DNA from: Ichthyophis bannanicus
Lineage: Eukaryota; Chordata; Amphibia; Gymnophiona; Ichthyophiidae
Direction of reading: 5' to 3'
Assembly: GCA_033557465.1 (NCBI GenBank)
Contig: CM066051.1
Location: 103,145,026-103,209,025 of the forward strand
DNA length: 64,000 nucleotides
Positions 22,701-36,500 of the stretch are shown one piece after another. Below the pieces are notes generated by a model. It did not search any database. It saw only the letters and a program-made list of their open reading frames with translations, and was not told the origin of the DNA. Numbering within the stretch: the first letter of the stretch is position 1; each line of letters starts with the position of its first letter. A program made the position numbers and the translations under genes.

Positions 22701-25700
22701 CGTCACCATGCTGGGCATGGGACATACCACTCAAGGATTGACTAGTCTTAACAGACTGTTTGTGGGTTACCTGATCCTGTGAAGAGGAGAAACCGGGTTC
22801 CCTCACTGCCGAATAAAAAACGGTATCGAGGGAAACTCTAAAAACTGAAGGTTTCCTCACAAAAGTATCCCCTGACGAGTCAGGGGAAAAAGGGTCAGGA
22901 CCCACACAATTGAGACACCAACTATTGGAGTCTAAAAGGAAACAGGTGTTTCCACATTGAATGCACTTCTTAGGAAAAGAAGGCTCCATGAGGAAGAGGC
23001 CTAGTAGGCCCAACAAGTTAAGGCAAAAAACTGAAGAAAACGTTTCTCAGAATTTAGTCAAAAATCCACCGGCGGTACCGGTGGCGGCGGGAAATACACC
23101 CCGCGACCACAAGAAAACAAAAACTAAAGTAATTAAAGTAAGTAAAAAGAAAAGTTTCTGCGGTGACAGGACGACGTCCTGCCGGCTCCGCGGAAAAACG
23201 AAAACTAAAGAGAGGCTCTGGAGAAGGCGGGCAGTCAGCGCGCAGGCACGAGGGATGCTGCCAAAAGCTTTCTGATTGGAAGCTGGGCAGCATTCCCGTG
23301 CAGGCTCCGTCGGTACCGACGTACCCATATGTGAAGACTCATTCCTGCTTGTTCCTGGAGATACAGAAAAGCCCAGCTTACCACCGTGTGACCCCCCCCC
23401 CCCCCCCCCAAAAACAATACCCTCCATGCTGGAGCCAACCAAGGCCCCTATATTGCAAAAAGGTTGGGCCCCAGAAACACTAAGGATTCCGAGCCAGGCT
23501 CTGCCCAAGAAGAACTTGCTACTAGAAGAAGAAATGTTATCAGCACACGAAACCCATGGGCAACCATGCTAACCACAACAGGTAGCCAAGAGCCACACAA
23601 GCACTGCCACGCCCAGCAAAGAACAAGACAAATGTGGAACCGAGCAGAGAGCTTGTAGTTTAAATTTAATAGTCACTCAGGGCCTAGTATCAGCAAAGTA
23701 CTTTTAGTTTAAATTTAAAACACAGAAGAGAGCTTTCTGGTTGAATTTAGAACCCAGCAGAGAGCTTCTGGTTTAAATTTCATAATAAGTCATAGCCTAG
23801 CAGCAGCAAAGAGCTATAATTTAATTCAAATCAGAATATAGATTAGCACAAAAGGCAAAACAGGGTCTTCTAGAGACCTTTACAAAGAGGCCTTCTACCT
23901 AGGGGGCAAGAGACCTGTGAAACCTTTTCAATAGGTGTTAACACCAGGTGGCAGGTCAAAAGGCCATTTTGAAAGACTCCTTCTATACAAGCAAGGACTG
24001 TTAATCACCCAGGAAGTTGGTCACAGCTTACCTCAGCAGCACAGGACAGGGTACTGTGTAGCAGCCCTCTTTTAATAAGTGTTATTAGTTGAGTTGATTG
24101 GAATATCAGAGACATGGTGGAAGGACGACAAACAGTGGGACACTGTGATACCTGGGTACAAACTATATCGTAAGGATAGAGCTGATCAAATTGGTGGAAG
24201 GGTTGCGCTCCATGTTAGAGAGGGCATTGAGTCAGAAAGGATTAAGTTTTGCAGGACACACAATTTGCTGTAGAATCTTTATGGATTGAAATTCCATGTA
24301 AAAAGGGGAAGGCGATGGCAGTGGGGGTGTACTATCGACCGCCGGGCCAGAATGAACAAATGGATGATGAAATGCTCAAAGAAATCAAGGAAGCTAACAA
24401 AAGTTACAGCGCAGTAATAATGGGTGATTTCAATTACCCAGGTATCGACTGGGTCAGTGTCACAGCAGGACATGCTAGGGAAATAAAGTTCCTAGATGAA
24501 ATAAATGACTGCTTCTTGGAGCAGCTGGTTCATGAACTGACCAGAGGGGAAGCCATATTAGACCTAGTCCTTAGTGGAACACCAGATCTAGTGCAAGAGA
24601 TAAGGGTGTTGGGGCCACTTAGCAATAGTGATCATAACATGATCGCATTTGATTTAATTAGTGGAGGAGGGATAGTAAGGAAATCCACAGTACTACCTTT
24701 TAACTTTCGAAATGGAGACTATGATAAAATGAGGAAAATAGTTAAGAAAAAAAATAAAAGGAGCAGTTGCAAAGGTTAAAGACTTACATCAAGCTTGGGT
24801 GTTGTTGAAAAATACTACTTGGAAGCCCAGACCAGCTGTATTCCACGCTTTAAGTGGAAGGAAGTCCAAAAAACTGCCAGCATGGTTTAAAGGTGAGGTC
24901 AGAGAGGCTGTTGTTGCCAAAAAAGCATCTTTCAGGAAATGGAAAAAAGAGCCAAATGACGAAACTTGGAAACAGCACAAGCACTGGCAAGTCAAATGCA
25001 AGGCATTGATAAGGCAGGCAAAGAGAATTTGAGAAGAAGCTTGCTGCCTAAGCAAAAACGCGAAATAAAGACTTTTTCCAAGTACATTTGTAGCAAAAAA
25101 CCTGTGAGAGAGTCAGTTGGTCCATTAGAAGATAGAGGGGTTAAAGGGGCACTAAGAGGCAACAAGGTGATAGCGGAAAGACTGAATGAATTCTTTCCTT
25201 TAGTCTTTACTGAGGAAGATGTAGGGATGTTACCCATGACTTGAAGTGGTATTTAAAGGTGCAGAAGAATTGAAGGAAATATCGATACATCGGGAAGATG
25301 TATTACAATTATTAGATAAACTGAAGAGTAGCAAATCACCTGGGCCGGATGGTATACATCCAAGGGTGTTGAAAGAACTGAAATATGAGATTGCAGACCT
25401 GCTATTAGTAATCTGTGAATTTTCATTAAAATCATCTGTAATACCTGAAGACTGGAGGATCACCAATGTAACACCAATTTTTAAAAAGGGTTCCAGGGGT
25501 GATCCGGGAAACTACAGACCTGTGAGCCCGATGTCAGTACCAGGGAAAATGGTAGAAACCATCATAAAGATTAAAATTACTCAGTATGTAGTTAGTCATG
25601 GCCTAATGGGAGATAGCCAGCATGACTTTAGACAAGGAAGATCTTGTCTTACTAATCTGTTATGTTTTTTTGAAGGTGTGAATAAACAGGTGGACAAAGG

Positions 25701-28700
25701 TGAGTCGGTTGGTATAGTTTATCTGGACTTTCAGAAAGCCTTTGACAAGGTCCCTCATCAGAGACTTTTGGCAAAACTAAAGAGTCATGGGATAGGAGGC
25801 AGTGTACTATTGTGGATCAGGAACTGGTTAAGTTAAGGCTTAAGTTAAACTTCAAAAATACTGAAGCCCTCTTCGTCACCAGGAATCCGGCTTTTACTCC
25901 TCCACTATCCATCAAAGTTCGTGACGCAGAGCTCACATGCAAGACTACAGTAAGATACCTCGGAGTTACACTTGATCAGCAGCTTAATATGAAGGCTCAC
26001 ATCAATAACATAACAAAAGCGGTCTATCATAAAATCCGGACCCGTCGCCATCTTCGTCAGCTGTTAGAACCTGAAGACTTCCGAACTGTTTTTCAGGCCC
26101 TAATAATGCCTCACCTTGACTATGCTAATGTGATATTACATGGCCTACCAAAGAGTACGACTAACCCCTTACAACTTGCTATGAATTCTGCTGCAAGAAT
26201 CCTTCATGGAGCTTCCAGAAGATCCCACATCACTCCAATACTAAAACAGTTGCACTGGCTGCCCATACAAGCCAGGATCTCCTTCAAGGTTCTAACAATG
26301 ACCCATAAAGCCATCAAGAAATTCACGGCTACTGCTATTACCGACCTAGTATCTATCACACCTCCTAACCGGCTAAGGAGATCGAATGCTGCAAACACCC
26401 TCATTCTACCTAAGGCAAGCACTAAGTGCTCCCAAGCTACCAGAGCTAGAGCCTTTGCCTTTTATACACCATCTTGCTGGAACGCTCTACCGGCGGCTAT
26501 CAGAACCATCAGCGATCTCTCCCAATTCAAGAAGGAACTGAAGCATCACCTTTTTCTCCTTCACTACAATGTTGCAGTCCCCCCCCCCCCACATTCACCT
26601 ACCTCCACACCTCATGGTAGCCCCACAAGCCCACGCATCTTACACTCCTAGTCTGAATACCCGCAACCACACCTTAACCGCCTCCATACTTAACCCACCT
26701 TAAGAAGCTCGTGCTGTGCACTTAACCATGTATATAGTTACATTAACTGGCTTGTATATAGTTGTCATGTTCTCCCTGTTAAGAAACTTGTTTATTGTAT
26801 ACCCAAGTTATTTTTACCTGTTTATTGTAAGCACAAATCACTAAACTGAGATGTGTAGATTTAATGTTTATTGTAAACCGCACTGATCTTAAATAGCGCG
26901 GTATAAAAGAAAATGTAATAAATAAAAATAAAAAATAAGATAGAAAGCAGAGGATAGGGCTAAATGGCCAAGTTTCCCAATGGAGAAAGGTGAATAGTGG
27001 TGTACCCTAGGGATCGATGCTGGGTCCGCTGCTTTTTGACATATTCATAAATGACCTGGAAAGGGGAATAACGAGTGAGGTTATCAAATTTGCAGATGAC
27101 ACAAAACTATTTAAAGTTGTTAAAAACCAAGAGAATTGTGGAAAATTGAAAGACTGGGCATCAAAATGGCAGATGAAATTTAATGTGGACAAATGCAAAG
27201 TTATGCACCTAGGGAAGAACAACCCAAACTATGGTTACACGATGCAAGGTTCCACATTAGGAACCACCACCCAGGAAAAAGATTTAGGCGTCATTGTGGA
27301 TAACATGTTAAAACCCTCGGCCCAGTGTGCAGCGGCGGCCAAGAGAGCAAATAGAATGCTAGGTATCATAAGGAAAGGAATGGAAAATAAAACAAAAGAT
27401 ATTATAATGCCTCTATATCGTTCCATGGTGAGACCGCACCTTGAATATTGTGTGCAATTCTGGTCGCCGTATCTTAAAAAGGATATAGCGTTATCAGAAA
27501 AGGTTCAGAGAAGAGCCACCAAAATGGTAAAGGGGATGGAAGGATACTCCTATGAAGAAAGGCTAAAAAGGTTAGGGCTCTTTAACCTGGCAAAGAGACA
27601 GCTGAGGGGAGATATGATAGAAGTCTATAAATTAATGAATGGAGTGGAACGGGTAAATGTAGATCGATAGTTTACGTTATCAGAATATAGAAAGACTAGG
27701 GGACATGCAATGAAGCTACAGGGTAAACTATTTAAGACTAATAAAAGAAAATATTTTTTCACTCAATGTATAATCAAACTCTGGAATTTGTTACCAGAGG
27801 ATGTAGTAAAGGCTGTTAGTGTAGCTGGGTTTAAAAAAGGTTTGGACACGTTCAAGGTCCATAAACCAAGGTCCATAAACCATTATTAGGAAGGGACCCA
27901 GGATATCAATGCTTGACCCAGTACAAGCATTGTGGAACCTGTGTCTTATGGGGAAACTGCTAGGTACATATGACCTAGATTGGCCACTGTTGGAAACAGG
28001 ATACTGGGCTTGATGGACCTTGGTCTGACCCAGTATGGCATATCTTATGTTCTTATGGCTCTCTCCAAGGTACAATGCACAAGCCATTTGCACCATTTCG
28101 GAACCCATCAAATGCTTCCACCCTGAAACTCACAGAGACAATCATGAACGAACAAGAATAGCTATACGAACACAGACTCAGTCCATGGAAAAACCAATAG
28201 TCTCTTGTGCAATGCCACCCAAATGGCTTCAAAACAGGTCCCACCGAACCGCTTCAAAAATTACCCAAAATGCATCTGAGTACCCATGAAGAACCTCTTG
28301 TGAGAACAGGGTGACAAAATCCCAACTCTCTCCCATGAATTACATCTCAACAAGAAGAGAAGCTTCTGCAACAGAGCTTAAACAGGCTGGCCCTGCCACC
28401 TGTGGTCATAGCCAACGCCATACTCTACAACCCCTCCAAAATTCGGCAAAAAAAGAGACTCCAAGCACAAAGAGCTCATATCTATGCCCCCTCTGAAGCG
28501 AGCTACACCCGACAGGCCAAACACTTGCTCTGAAAGCGAACGGCTATGGCCCAGGAACAGAAAGTTTCTTTCCCAACCCAGCCTTCACCAGAGCCTCTCA
28601 AAAGGAAGAACATTAAGACCAAAATTAATTCCACACCAGCCCCAGACAAAACTAAGAAGCTGCTGCCTGAAGCACTGCAAACCACCACCTCAAAAATATG

Positions 28701-31700
28701 AACAGCTAGCCCCAGAGGATATCCACTTCTACACTGAAGCCTACCAGGACCAACAGGAAGCAATACAGTGCAGAGCTGCGGCCTCCTAACAGCAGTCAGA
28801 GGATCTGCAAAGGCCCTCGAATCCAGAGGAGCTCGCCCTTCCAGGCCAACCATACCTCAAATCTCAACAGCTCCCTGTAACCGCAGTCAATTTGATTAGC
28901 TCACCAAATTTCCAATGAACAGCCATCGGGGCTAGAGAGAAGGCTGCTTGTCATTGTAATGAGACATACGGGCCATAGCGCAAGTAGCTGCAACTGTCCA
29001 AACGTTCTCTCCACTCCACCTTCTGGCGTGGGCACAGGTTCCCCACCTGATAAACATAGTCCCTCTGAAACAACCAAACAGCACCCAGAAGAACACTATC
29101 ACCAGGATATCAGAACAAAATCTGAACGGGAGCACCCAGCACTGAAGCTCCCAACATACCACACAGTCCCAGAGACTACACGTACCTGAAAATAACTGCA
29201 AGAGCAAAGATCGACAGCCCTGGAAGAGACTTAGCTGTCTAACTGAGATTACTCTGCTCTCAGCCAGCCCAGTAACATGACTATAGACGATCTGCATTTC
29301 CTCAGGCTATCCACATATCCTGCATCACTACCACAAACCTGAGACCTCAAGCAACCTTAGGACAACCACAGTGCTAAGTTCCCACCCCAGGGATTCAAGG
29401 AGTAGACAGAGGTACTCCACCATACATGCCCACTTGGCAGCTCACAGACCTTTAGAGGGAGAGCCGAACAGACTTCCTCCCGGAGGAAGAAGAGGTATCT
29501 AATAAACTAGACATACCAACTTTCAACTGCGCATGAAATGAGAGTCAGAAGCTGCAAAGATGTCTTAAATATTGGGACATGGAACATATGAAGCATGAAC
29601 CAAGGGAAGTTGGAGGTGGTCAAGAATAAAATGGAATGTGTACAACTCGATCTGTTGGGTGTCAGCGAACTGAAATGGACTGGCATCGGGCACTTTGCAT
29701 CACATGATCTACTATGCTGGAAATGAAAGGCAAAGAAGAAATGGTATTGCATTTATAATTAGGAAGAAACTTGCAAGAACTGTAATGAAATACAATGCAG
29801 TCAGTGAACGCTTAAATGATAATTACACTTACCTGGTAATTGTAGTTCCTTGAGTGACGAATACAACCTAAGTGATGGTCTATGGCTTGCGAGAGTAATA
29901 AGGGAATCCAAATCACATCAAACAAATACTCCCAATATAATAGCAGAAAGTGAAAAAGTGAAGTATATAGTTTGAAATCAAATTACAATAAACAATTTTT
30001 TTATAGGAAGGGTAAGGTCTCAGAACTTACAGGCTGTCAGCAGCTTCATGCTCATTGAACAACCCCATTTAGGTACATCATTGACCTACCACCATCCCTT
30101 CCATTAGTAGTTTTTTTTCCGTATTTAAACAAAATTTGAAAAAACTGTGCAGTCCATAAAACAGCTGATCAAGGCCGGCAATCTTCTTTAAGAAAAATAA
30201 TGAGGCTTTTACTTAGCTTGTTCTGAGAGCTTTGATAAGTAAGCAAAAAGAGGCCTGCCAAAGCCTTGGTTGTCTATAGCTGGCAAATCCCCGGCCTTGA
30301 TCAGCTGTTTCAATTATTACTGTGGTCAGTAGCCTCACAGAAAGCACCAGAATCAAAGAATCACCAGAATCACAGAATCCCTCACAGAAAGTTACCTCAT
30401 CCACTTCAACAAAACCCCCAATGGCTCTACCATTTAATACCCTGGCGATCTGCCTCTTCCTTCTCACAAGCTGGCTCAACGAAGCCCTTGCCTTATATCA
30501 CACGGCTCACCAAATTCCAATACTTCTGAGTCATGGAAAAAGAAGGGCAGAATCTTCCTATCCCAACTCAAGAATGGAGACCCCCACACGCCACTCTCAC
30601 CTGATACATATAGCCCTTCAACAACCAAAGAAAAATAAGCAAGAGGAACCCCCTCAACCTCAACAATTTCTTCTCATAATCTAGATGTCCTCATGATAAC
30701 CGAAACCTGGTTATCTGACGCGGATAATGTAATCCTTAACCAACTCATACCCCCCAACTTCTCTGCCCATTCCCAACATAGAGAGAGCAAGAGAGGAGGA
30801 GGCATTCTCATACTTACCAAGAATGACCTAAATTTCCACACCGTGGACTCCACAAGCTCAAACAGCATGGACGTATTATCCATCACAAATGAACAATGCC
30901 TCATCAATTTAATTTACAGAGCGCCCTCACCCTCCACGGACGACCTGCCTTACATTCTAGACCTAGCAGCTAACTCACGCAAGCCCAACACTCCCAACTG
31001 GATATTAGGAGACCTCAATCTCCCAACACTACATCACAGCCACGCCTCAGCCCTCCTTGAAGCAATCAACGAACTGGGATACAAGCAAATTGTTGACACC
31101 CCCACGCACGAGAGAGGAAACATCCTTGACATGATCTTTGCCCCTCTTACAGCTCTCGACTCCAACAATAGACTTGACAACTCTGTAACTCCAGTACCTT
31201 GGTCAAACCATAATTTAATCACCTTCCCCATCCTCATCAATGGCAAACAGTCACCACACAGAAACAAAAACTCCATTGACTCAACAAGAGTATCATCTCG
31301 GAAATTCAAAACCCTCAACAAAGAACATATAGTTATGGAAACCCTCCCTCTCCTACATGACACCTCTCTCAATCTGGAAAATCTGATCACATCCTGGAAC
31401 AGCACTATCAGTACCATTGCACTGCAACCAGTCCAGGGTAACAACCCAAAGAAAAGAAAATCTTCTCCTTGGTTCTCCCCTGACCTACGAGCCTCCCTCA
31501 CACACCTAAGAAAACTGGAGAAACGATGGCGTCGCTCACACTCCTCAGAAGACCAAGCAGCCTATAAAGCACATCTATCTGTGCACAGGGAGTCAGTCAT
31601 GGCCAAGATGAAACAATTCCATACCGATACGCTGAAAAGATCACTAAATAAACCACGCGATCTTTTCAACTTAGTCAAAACCTTATCTAAAGAACCTTCA

Positions 31701-33497
31701 CCAAAACATCCTGAACCCATCCATCCCCAAGCATTCGCCGATTTCCTGTAATCCAAGTTGCTTCAAACCAACAACATTGCAACAATCTCCTCTCAAGTCA
31801 CCATATGCATATCAAACCTATCCATGTTCTCCACACCATCCAGAAAACATGTTGAAGACACCATCGCTGCTCTTAACACGACTACTGCACAAACTGACCC
31901 TTGCCCAGCCCACTGGATAAAGGAACTATGCCAAGATCTCAGGCCCATCATCACTAAAATGATGAACTTATCCTTTACAACCGGCTCCTTCCCACCAGCC
32001 CTCAAGAGAACATCCATAAGACCCCTCTTGAAAAACCACAAACTCGACCCACAAAAGGTTGAATCTTATAGACCCATAGCTAGTATACCCCTACTAGCGA
32101 AAATAATTGAAAAGGAAGCTCAAAGACAGTTACAGGACCACATTGACACCGTCTCCCCTCTGGACCACTGCCAACATGGCTTCAGAGAGTTCCACGGCGT
32201 TGAAACCCTCCTCACCACTCTCTGCAACATCATCATCACAGGCATTGATAACATCCGCCAAGGCTTTGCTCTCATCTTCTTAGACATTGCTGCGGCTTTT
32301 GACTCTGTACATCACGATCTGTTAATAGGGCGACTAAAAGAAAAAGGCATCAATAACACTGCCCTGGAGTGGTGCAAGTCATACCTTGATCAGAGATGGC
32401 AGTACGTTACCTCAGGGACCACAACATCCACACCTTACCACCAAAAGCAAGGCGTACCACAAGGATCATCCCTATCCTCACTCTTTTTCAATATATACAT
32501 ACAACCGGTTTGCAATATCATCAGGTCCTTCAAGGTTGAATGCTTGATATACGCAGATGACATCCTCCTATATATGCCTTTCTCCACAGTTCATATGGAC
32601 CTTTCCCCGCTAGCTAAATGTTTTGATGCAGTATCCGAATGGCTTCAATCCCAGAACCTCCGAATTCAACACAAAAAGACCGAGGTTCTCTTCATCACCA
32701 GGGACCCACTTTTCACCCCCCCATCCCATATAAAGGTGAAAGAAGCTGAGCTCCAATCAAAACCTTCCATTCGCTACCTTGGAGTCACTTTTGACCAACG
32801 CATGGATCTGAAACTACACATAACCAACGTAGTCAGAGCAATCTACCTCAAGATCCGGACTCTTCGACATCTTCGCCCCCTGCTTGATCCTGATGACTTC
32901 AGAACTATATTTCAAGCCTTAACCTTACCACACCTTGACTATGCCAATGCCATTCTCCAAGGCCTCCCACACTCCACATTAAACCCTTTGCAACTCGCCA
33001 TGAATACCGCTGCTAGAGTCCTCTACGGAGCATCAAGAAGGGACCATATAACACCCATCCTAGAGCAACTCCACTGGCTCCCCATACATGGCAGAATATT
33101 ATTCAAAACATTACTACTAACTTTCAAGGCCACTAAAAGCATCACCTCCTCCTCTCTAATAGACCTCATTCAAGCCGTCCCACCCAACAGATCCAGGAGA
33201 ACGATATCAACAAATACTCTAATCATCCCTAAAGCAGCGACCAAAATGCCTATCAGTGACATCTAACAGGGCCTTCAGATTCTATGCCCCTAAGTACTGG
33301 AACGCTCTACCCCCAGAGATTCGTGCTATCACTGATCTATCCCTTTTCAGAAAGGCACTCAAATCCCACCTCTTCCCCAATATTACTTGACCAACTAACC
33401 AATCTTACTGTGCTGATTCTGAATAGAGCGGTATATAAGAGCCTGTAGTGAGTGAGTGAGTGAGTGAGTGAGTGTGTGTGTGTCTTCTGCCCATACA

Positions 33498-33530
<33 letters not shown>

Positions 33531-36500
33531 GCATATATAGTATACCCTATATGTGTATATATTTAGATAGATATATATATATCTAGTGAGATATATCTTT
33601 TAGGTAGATATGTATCCACATACTTATCTGTCTGTTTAGGTTCAGATATCCATACATTCCTATATGATCCTGACAGATGGGCACTACCCCTATCAATGCT
33701 GTAACAACATACTTGGGGTTCTACACATATAACCACTTCCTTACCATAACCTTTCAGGGTTAGGTACCTCTGAAGCTCTCCATGTACCTTTTCCTTTCCT
33801 AACTGACCCCATTTAGGAAAGACATTGCGGAGCTAAAGTTAATCTAAAGCTTAGCGCTTCCTAAGTCTGTCCTTACTTTCTTATCTGATACAAGGGTCTC
33901 CATACCCTTTCTCTCCTACATGGACCGATTCCATTGCCAGTCCAGTTGGGTCAGACTCATTTTTCTTTGGTCCTATGATTGTACTATTTTTGGACCAAAA
34001 CAGCTTAAGCTTTCTCTAATAGTACCTTCTGTGTCTTCCGCTGAAGCTCTACCTCTTATACTTCCCCAATTTTCCCCTGGGGCTATTTCTCACCCTGAAG
34101 GGTTCTGACCTCCACTTGTTTTTTCTACTTTTATTACCTCTACTTCTCAGTGAGGTACTCCTCAAGGTTCTCCACCGGCTCTTCTAACAGATCCATATGA
34201 ACCTCAGTAGACTTTTGCAATGCCAACAAGGGAGGCCCATATTACAATATTTTACTACTAAATGCCCTCTATACAGGGCCTTCCTCTTAGAAGCCCTGTT
34301 CTAGGCCAGCTGTTCCACAGCTCCTTTTCTGTATTCAACTCCTACCTTCCATCCCTAGGATGCCTGAGGTCCTGAGGAATAGCATGGCTCTTTCTAGATT
34401 CGCAACATGCTAGGACTCCCTCTGGGCATCTCAGCTTGGGAGTCCCCATATGTGAAGACTCATTCCTGCTTGTTCCTGGAGATAGCACAGTTACTTACCT
34501 GTAACAGGTGATCTCTGGGAACAGCAGGAATAAGTCTTCACAACCCACCCACCTCCCCTAGGAGTTGCATTTCTCTATCTCTATCTTTCCCTTCCTTGCT
34601 CTCTCTCTCTCTTTGCCTCAGATTTAAAACTCAACTGAGGAGAGGCAGTTGGGAAAGGCGGGAAGGCAGCACGCAGGTGTGGTGGGATGCTTCCAAAAGC
34701 GTTCTGATTGGACGCTGGGAAGCGTTCCCGCGCAGACTCCGTCGGTACCGACGTACCCATATGTGAAGACTTATTCCTGCTGTTCCCAGAGATCACTTGT
34801 TACAGGTAAGTAACTGTGCTTTTCCTTATCGTTCCTCCAGTTCAGTCCTCTACCTCTGGGATGTACCAGAGCAGCAATCACTGGGAGGGACCTTTCCAGC
34901 CGGCAGACAAAACCGCCGAACCGAAACAGGCATCAGCAGCTGCCGCCACGTCTAGCCGGTAATGTTTACTAAACGTATGCAGAGACGACCACGTTGCCGC
35001 CCTACAAATGTTTCCTGGCAGAACCAAACAGTGCTCCGCCCAGGAACAAGCTTGCGCTCTGGTGGAATGCGCCCGCAAACCCACGGGCACCGGGCGATGC
35101 TGAAGTAAGCAGAAGCAATCGTCTCCCGGATCCACCGCGCAATGGAAGCCTTAGCCGCTGCTTCCCCTTTGCGCACACCTCCGAACAAGATAAACAAGCG
35201 ATCCGACCTACGGAAGGATTCCGTCACTTGCAGATACTGATGCAACACTGTCTTCACGTCCAGACAACGCAGACTGCGATTCGATTCCTCGCCCTCCAGA
35301 ACCCCCAAAACAGGCAAAGTTACCGCCTGATTCACAGAAAAGGGGGACACCACCTTAGGTAAGAAGGACGGCATGGTAGGCAAAACCACCTTCTCCTTGG
35401 AAAAAGACAGAAACGGTTCGCGACATGACAAAGCCTGCAACTCCGATATGCGCCTGGCCGAACAGATGGCCACCAGAAACACCGTCTTAAGCGTCAAGTC
35501 CTTTATCGAAGCTCGCTGTAACGGCTCGAAGGGAGGCCTAGACAACGCCCCCAAAACAAGGTTGAGATCCCACGGGGGAACCCACACCCTGCGCGCAGGC
35601 CGCAGCTTAGACACCGCAGTCAGAAACCGCCTCACATAGAAACATGATGACAGAAAAAGACCACATGGCCTATCTAGTCTGTCCTTCCATAACAACAACT
35701 AAAACAGTCCACTTTTTACCTTTAGAGATCCTCTGTGTTGGTCCCATGCTTTTTTGAATTCAGTTACTGTCCTCATCTCTACCACCTCCACTGGGAGACT
35801 ATTTCATGGATCCACTACTCTTTCTGTAAAGAAATATTTCCGCATATCACTCCTAAATCTATCTCCCTTCACCCTCATCCCATGTCCCCTCGTAGCAGAA
35901 CTTGCTTTCAATTGAAAGAGGCTCTCTCCCTGAACATTTATGCCACGGAGGTATTTAAACATCTCAATCATATCACCTCTATCCCGCCTTTCCTCTAAGG
36001 TGTACATAATTAAGATCCTTAAGTCTGTCCTCATATGCTTTATAATGAAGCCCATTAATCATTTCAGTAGCAACCCTCTGCACCAACTCCATCCTGTTCA
36101 CATCCTTTTGAAGGTGCGGTCTCCAGAATTGCACACCATACTCCAAATGAGGTTGCACCAAAGACTTATACAGAGGCATTATCACCTCCTTTTTTCTGCT
36201 AGCCATTCCTCTCCGTATGCACCCAAGCATCCTTCTAGCTTTTGCCGTCGCCTCTACCTGTTTAGCTACTTTAAGATCATCAGACACAACCACGCCTAGG
36301 TCCCGCTCTTCTTTAGTGGACAAAAGTACTTCACCTCCTATACTATATTGCTCCCTTGGATTGCTGCAGCCCAAATGCATGACCTTACATTTTTTAACAT
36401 TAAATCCCAGCTGCCAAATTCTAGACCATTCTTCAAGCTTAGCTAGATCCCTCGTCATGTTATCTACACCTTCCTGGGTGTCTACTCTATTGCAGATTTT

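Larger units (their letters stand above)
18258..23361 (-). mobile_element. DIRS family C element with gag only, 5.1 kb
   Basis: The element reads right to left: 5' inverted terminal repeat (23361-23262), gag-like ORF (22989-20761), about 2.1 kb without recognisable coding sequence, internal complementary region (18616-18521), and 3' inverted terminal repeat (down to 18258). The two halves of the complementary region match the two different outer ends, exactly as in DIRS elements. No RT, RNase H, methyltransferase-like or recombinase domain was seen, so it must rely on another element for replication. A plus-strand relative of its 3' part lies at 33535-34818. Confidence 0.8.
24077..28058 (+). 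mobile_element. CR1-type LINE, 5'-truncated, with a nested L2
   Basis: It starts inside the endonuclease ([20 protein letters not shown]). It continues with [12 protein letters not shown] and [11 protein letters not shown], then RT blocks [18 protein letters not shown] and [20 protein letters not shown], and FADDTKLF near 27085. Stops and frameshifts separate the blocks. The 3' end reads cttggtctgacccagtatgg near 28018-28040. An L2 fragment interrupts it between 25836 and 26937. Confidence 0.88.

Noticed and set aside
28484..28789. 101-codon frame in unassigned sequence
   Set aside because: No recognisable motif, no supporting context, and a length expected by chance.
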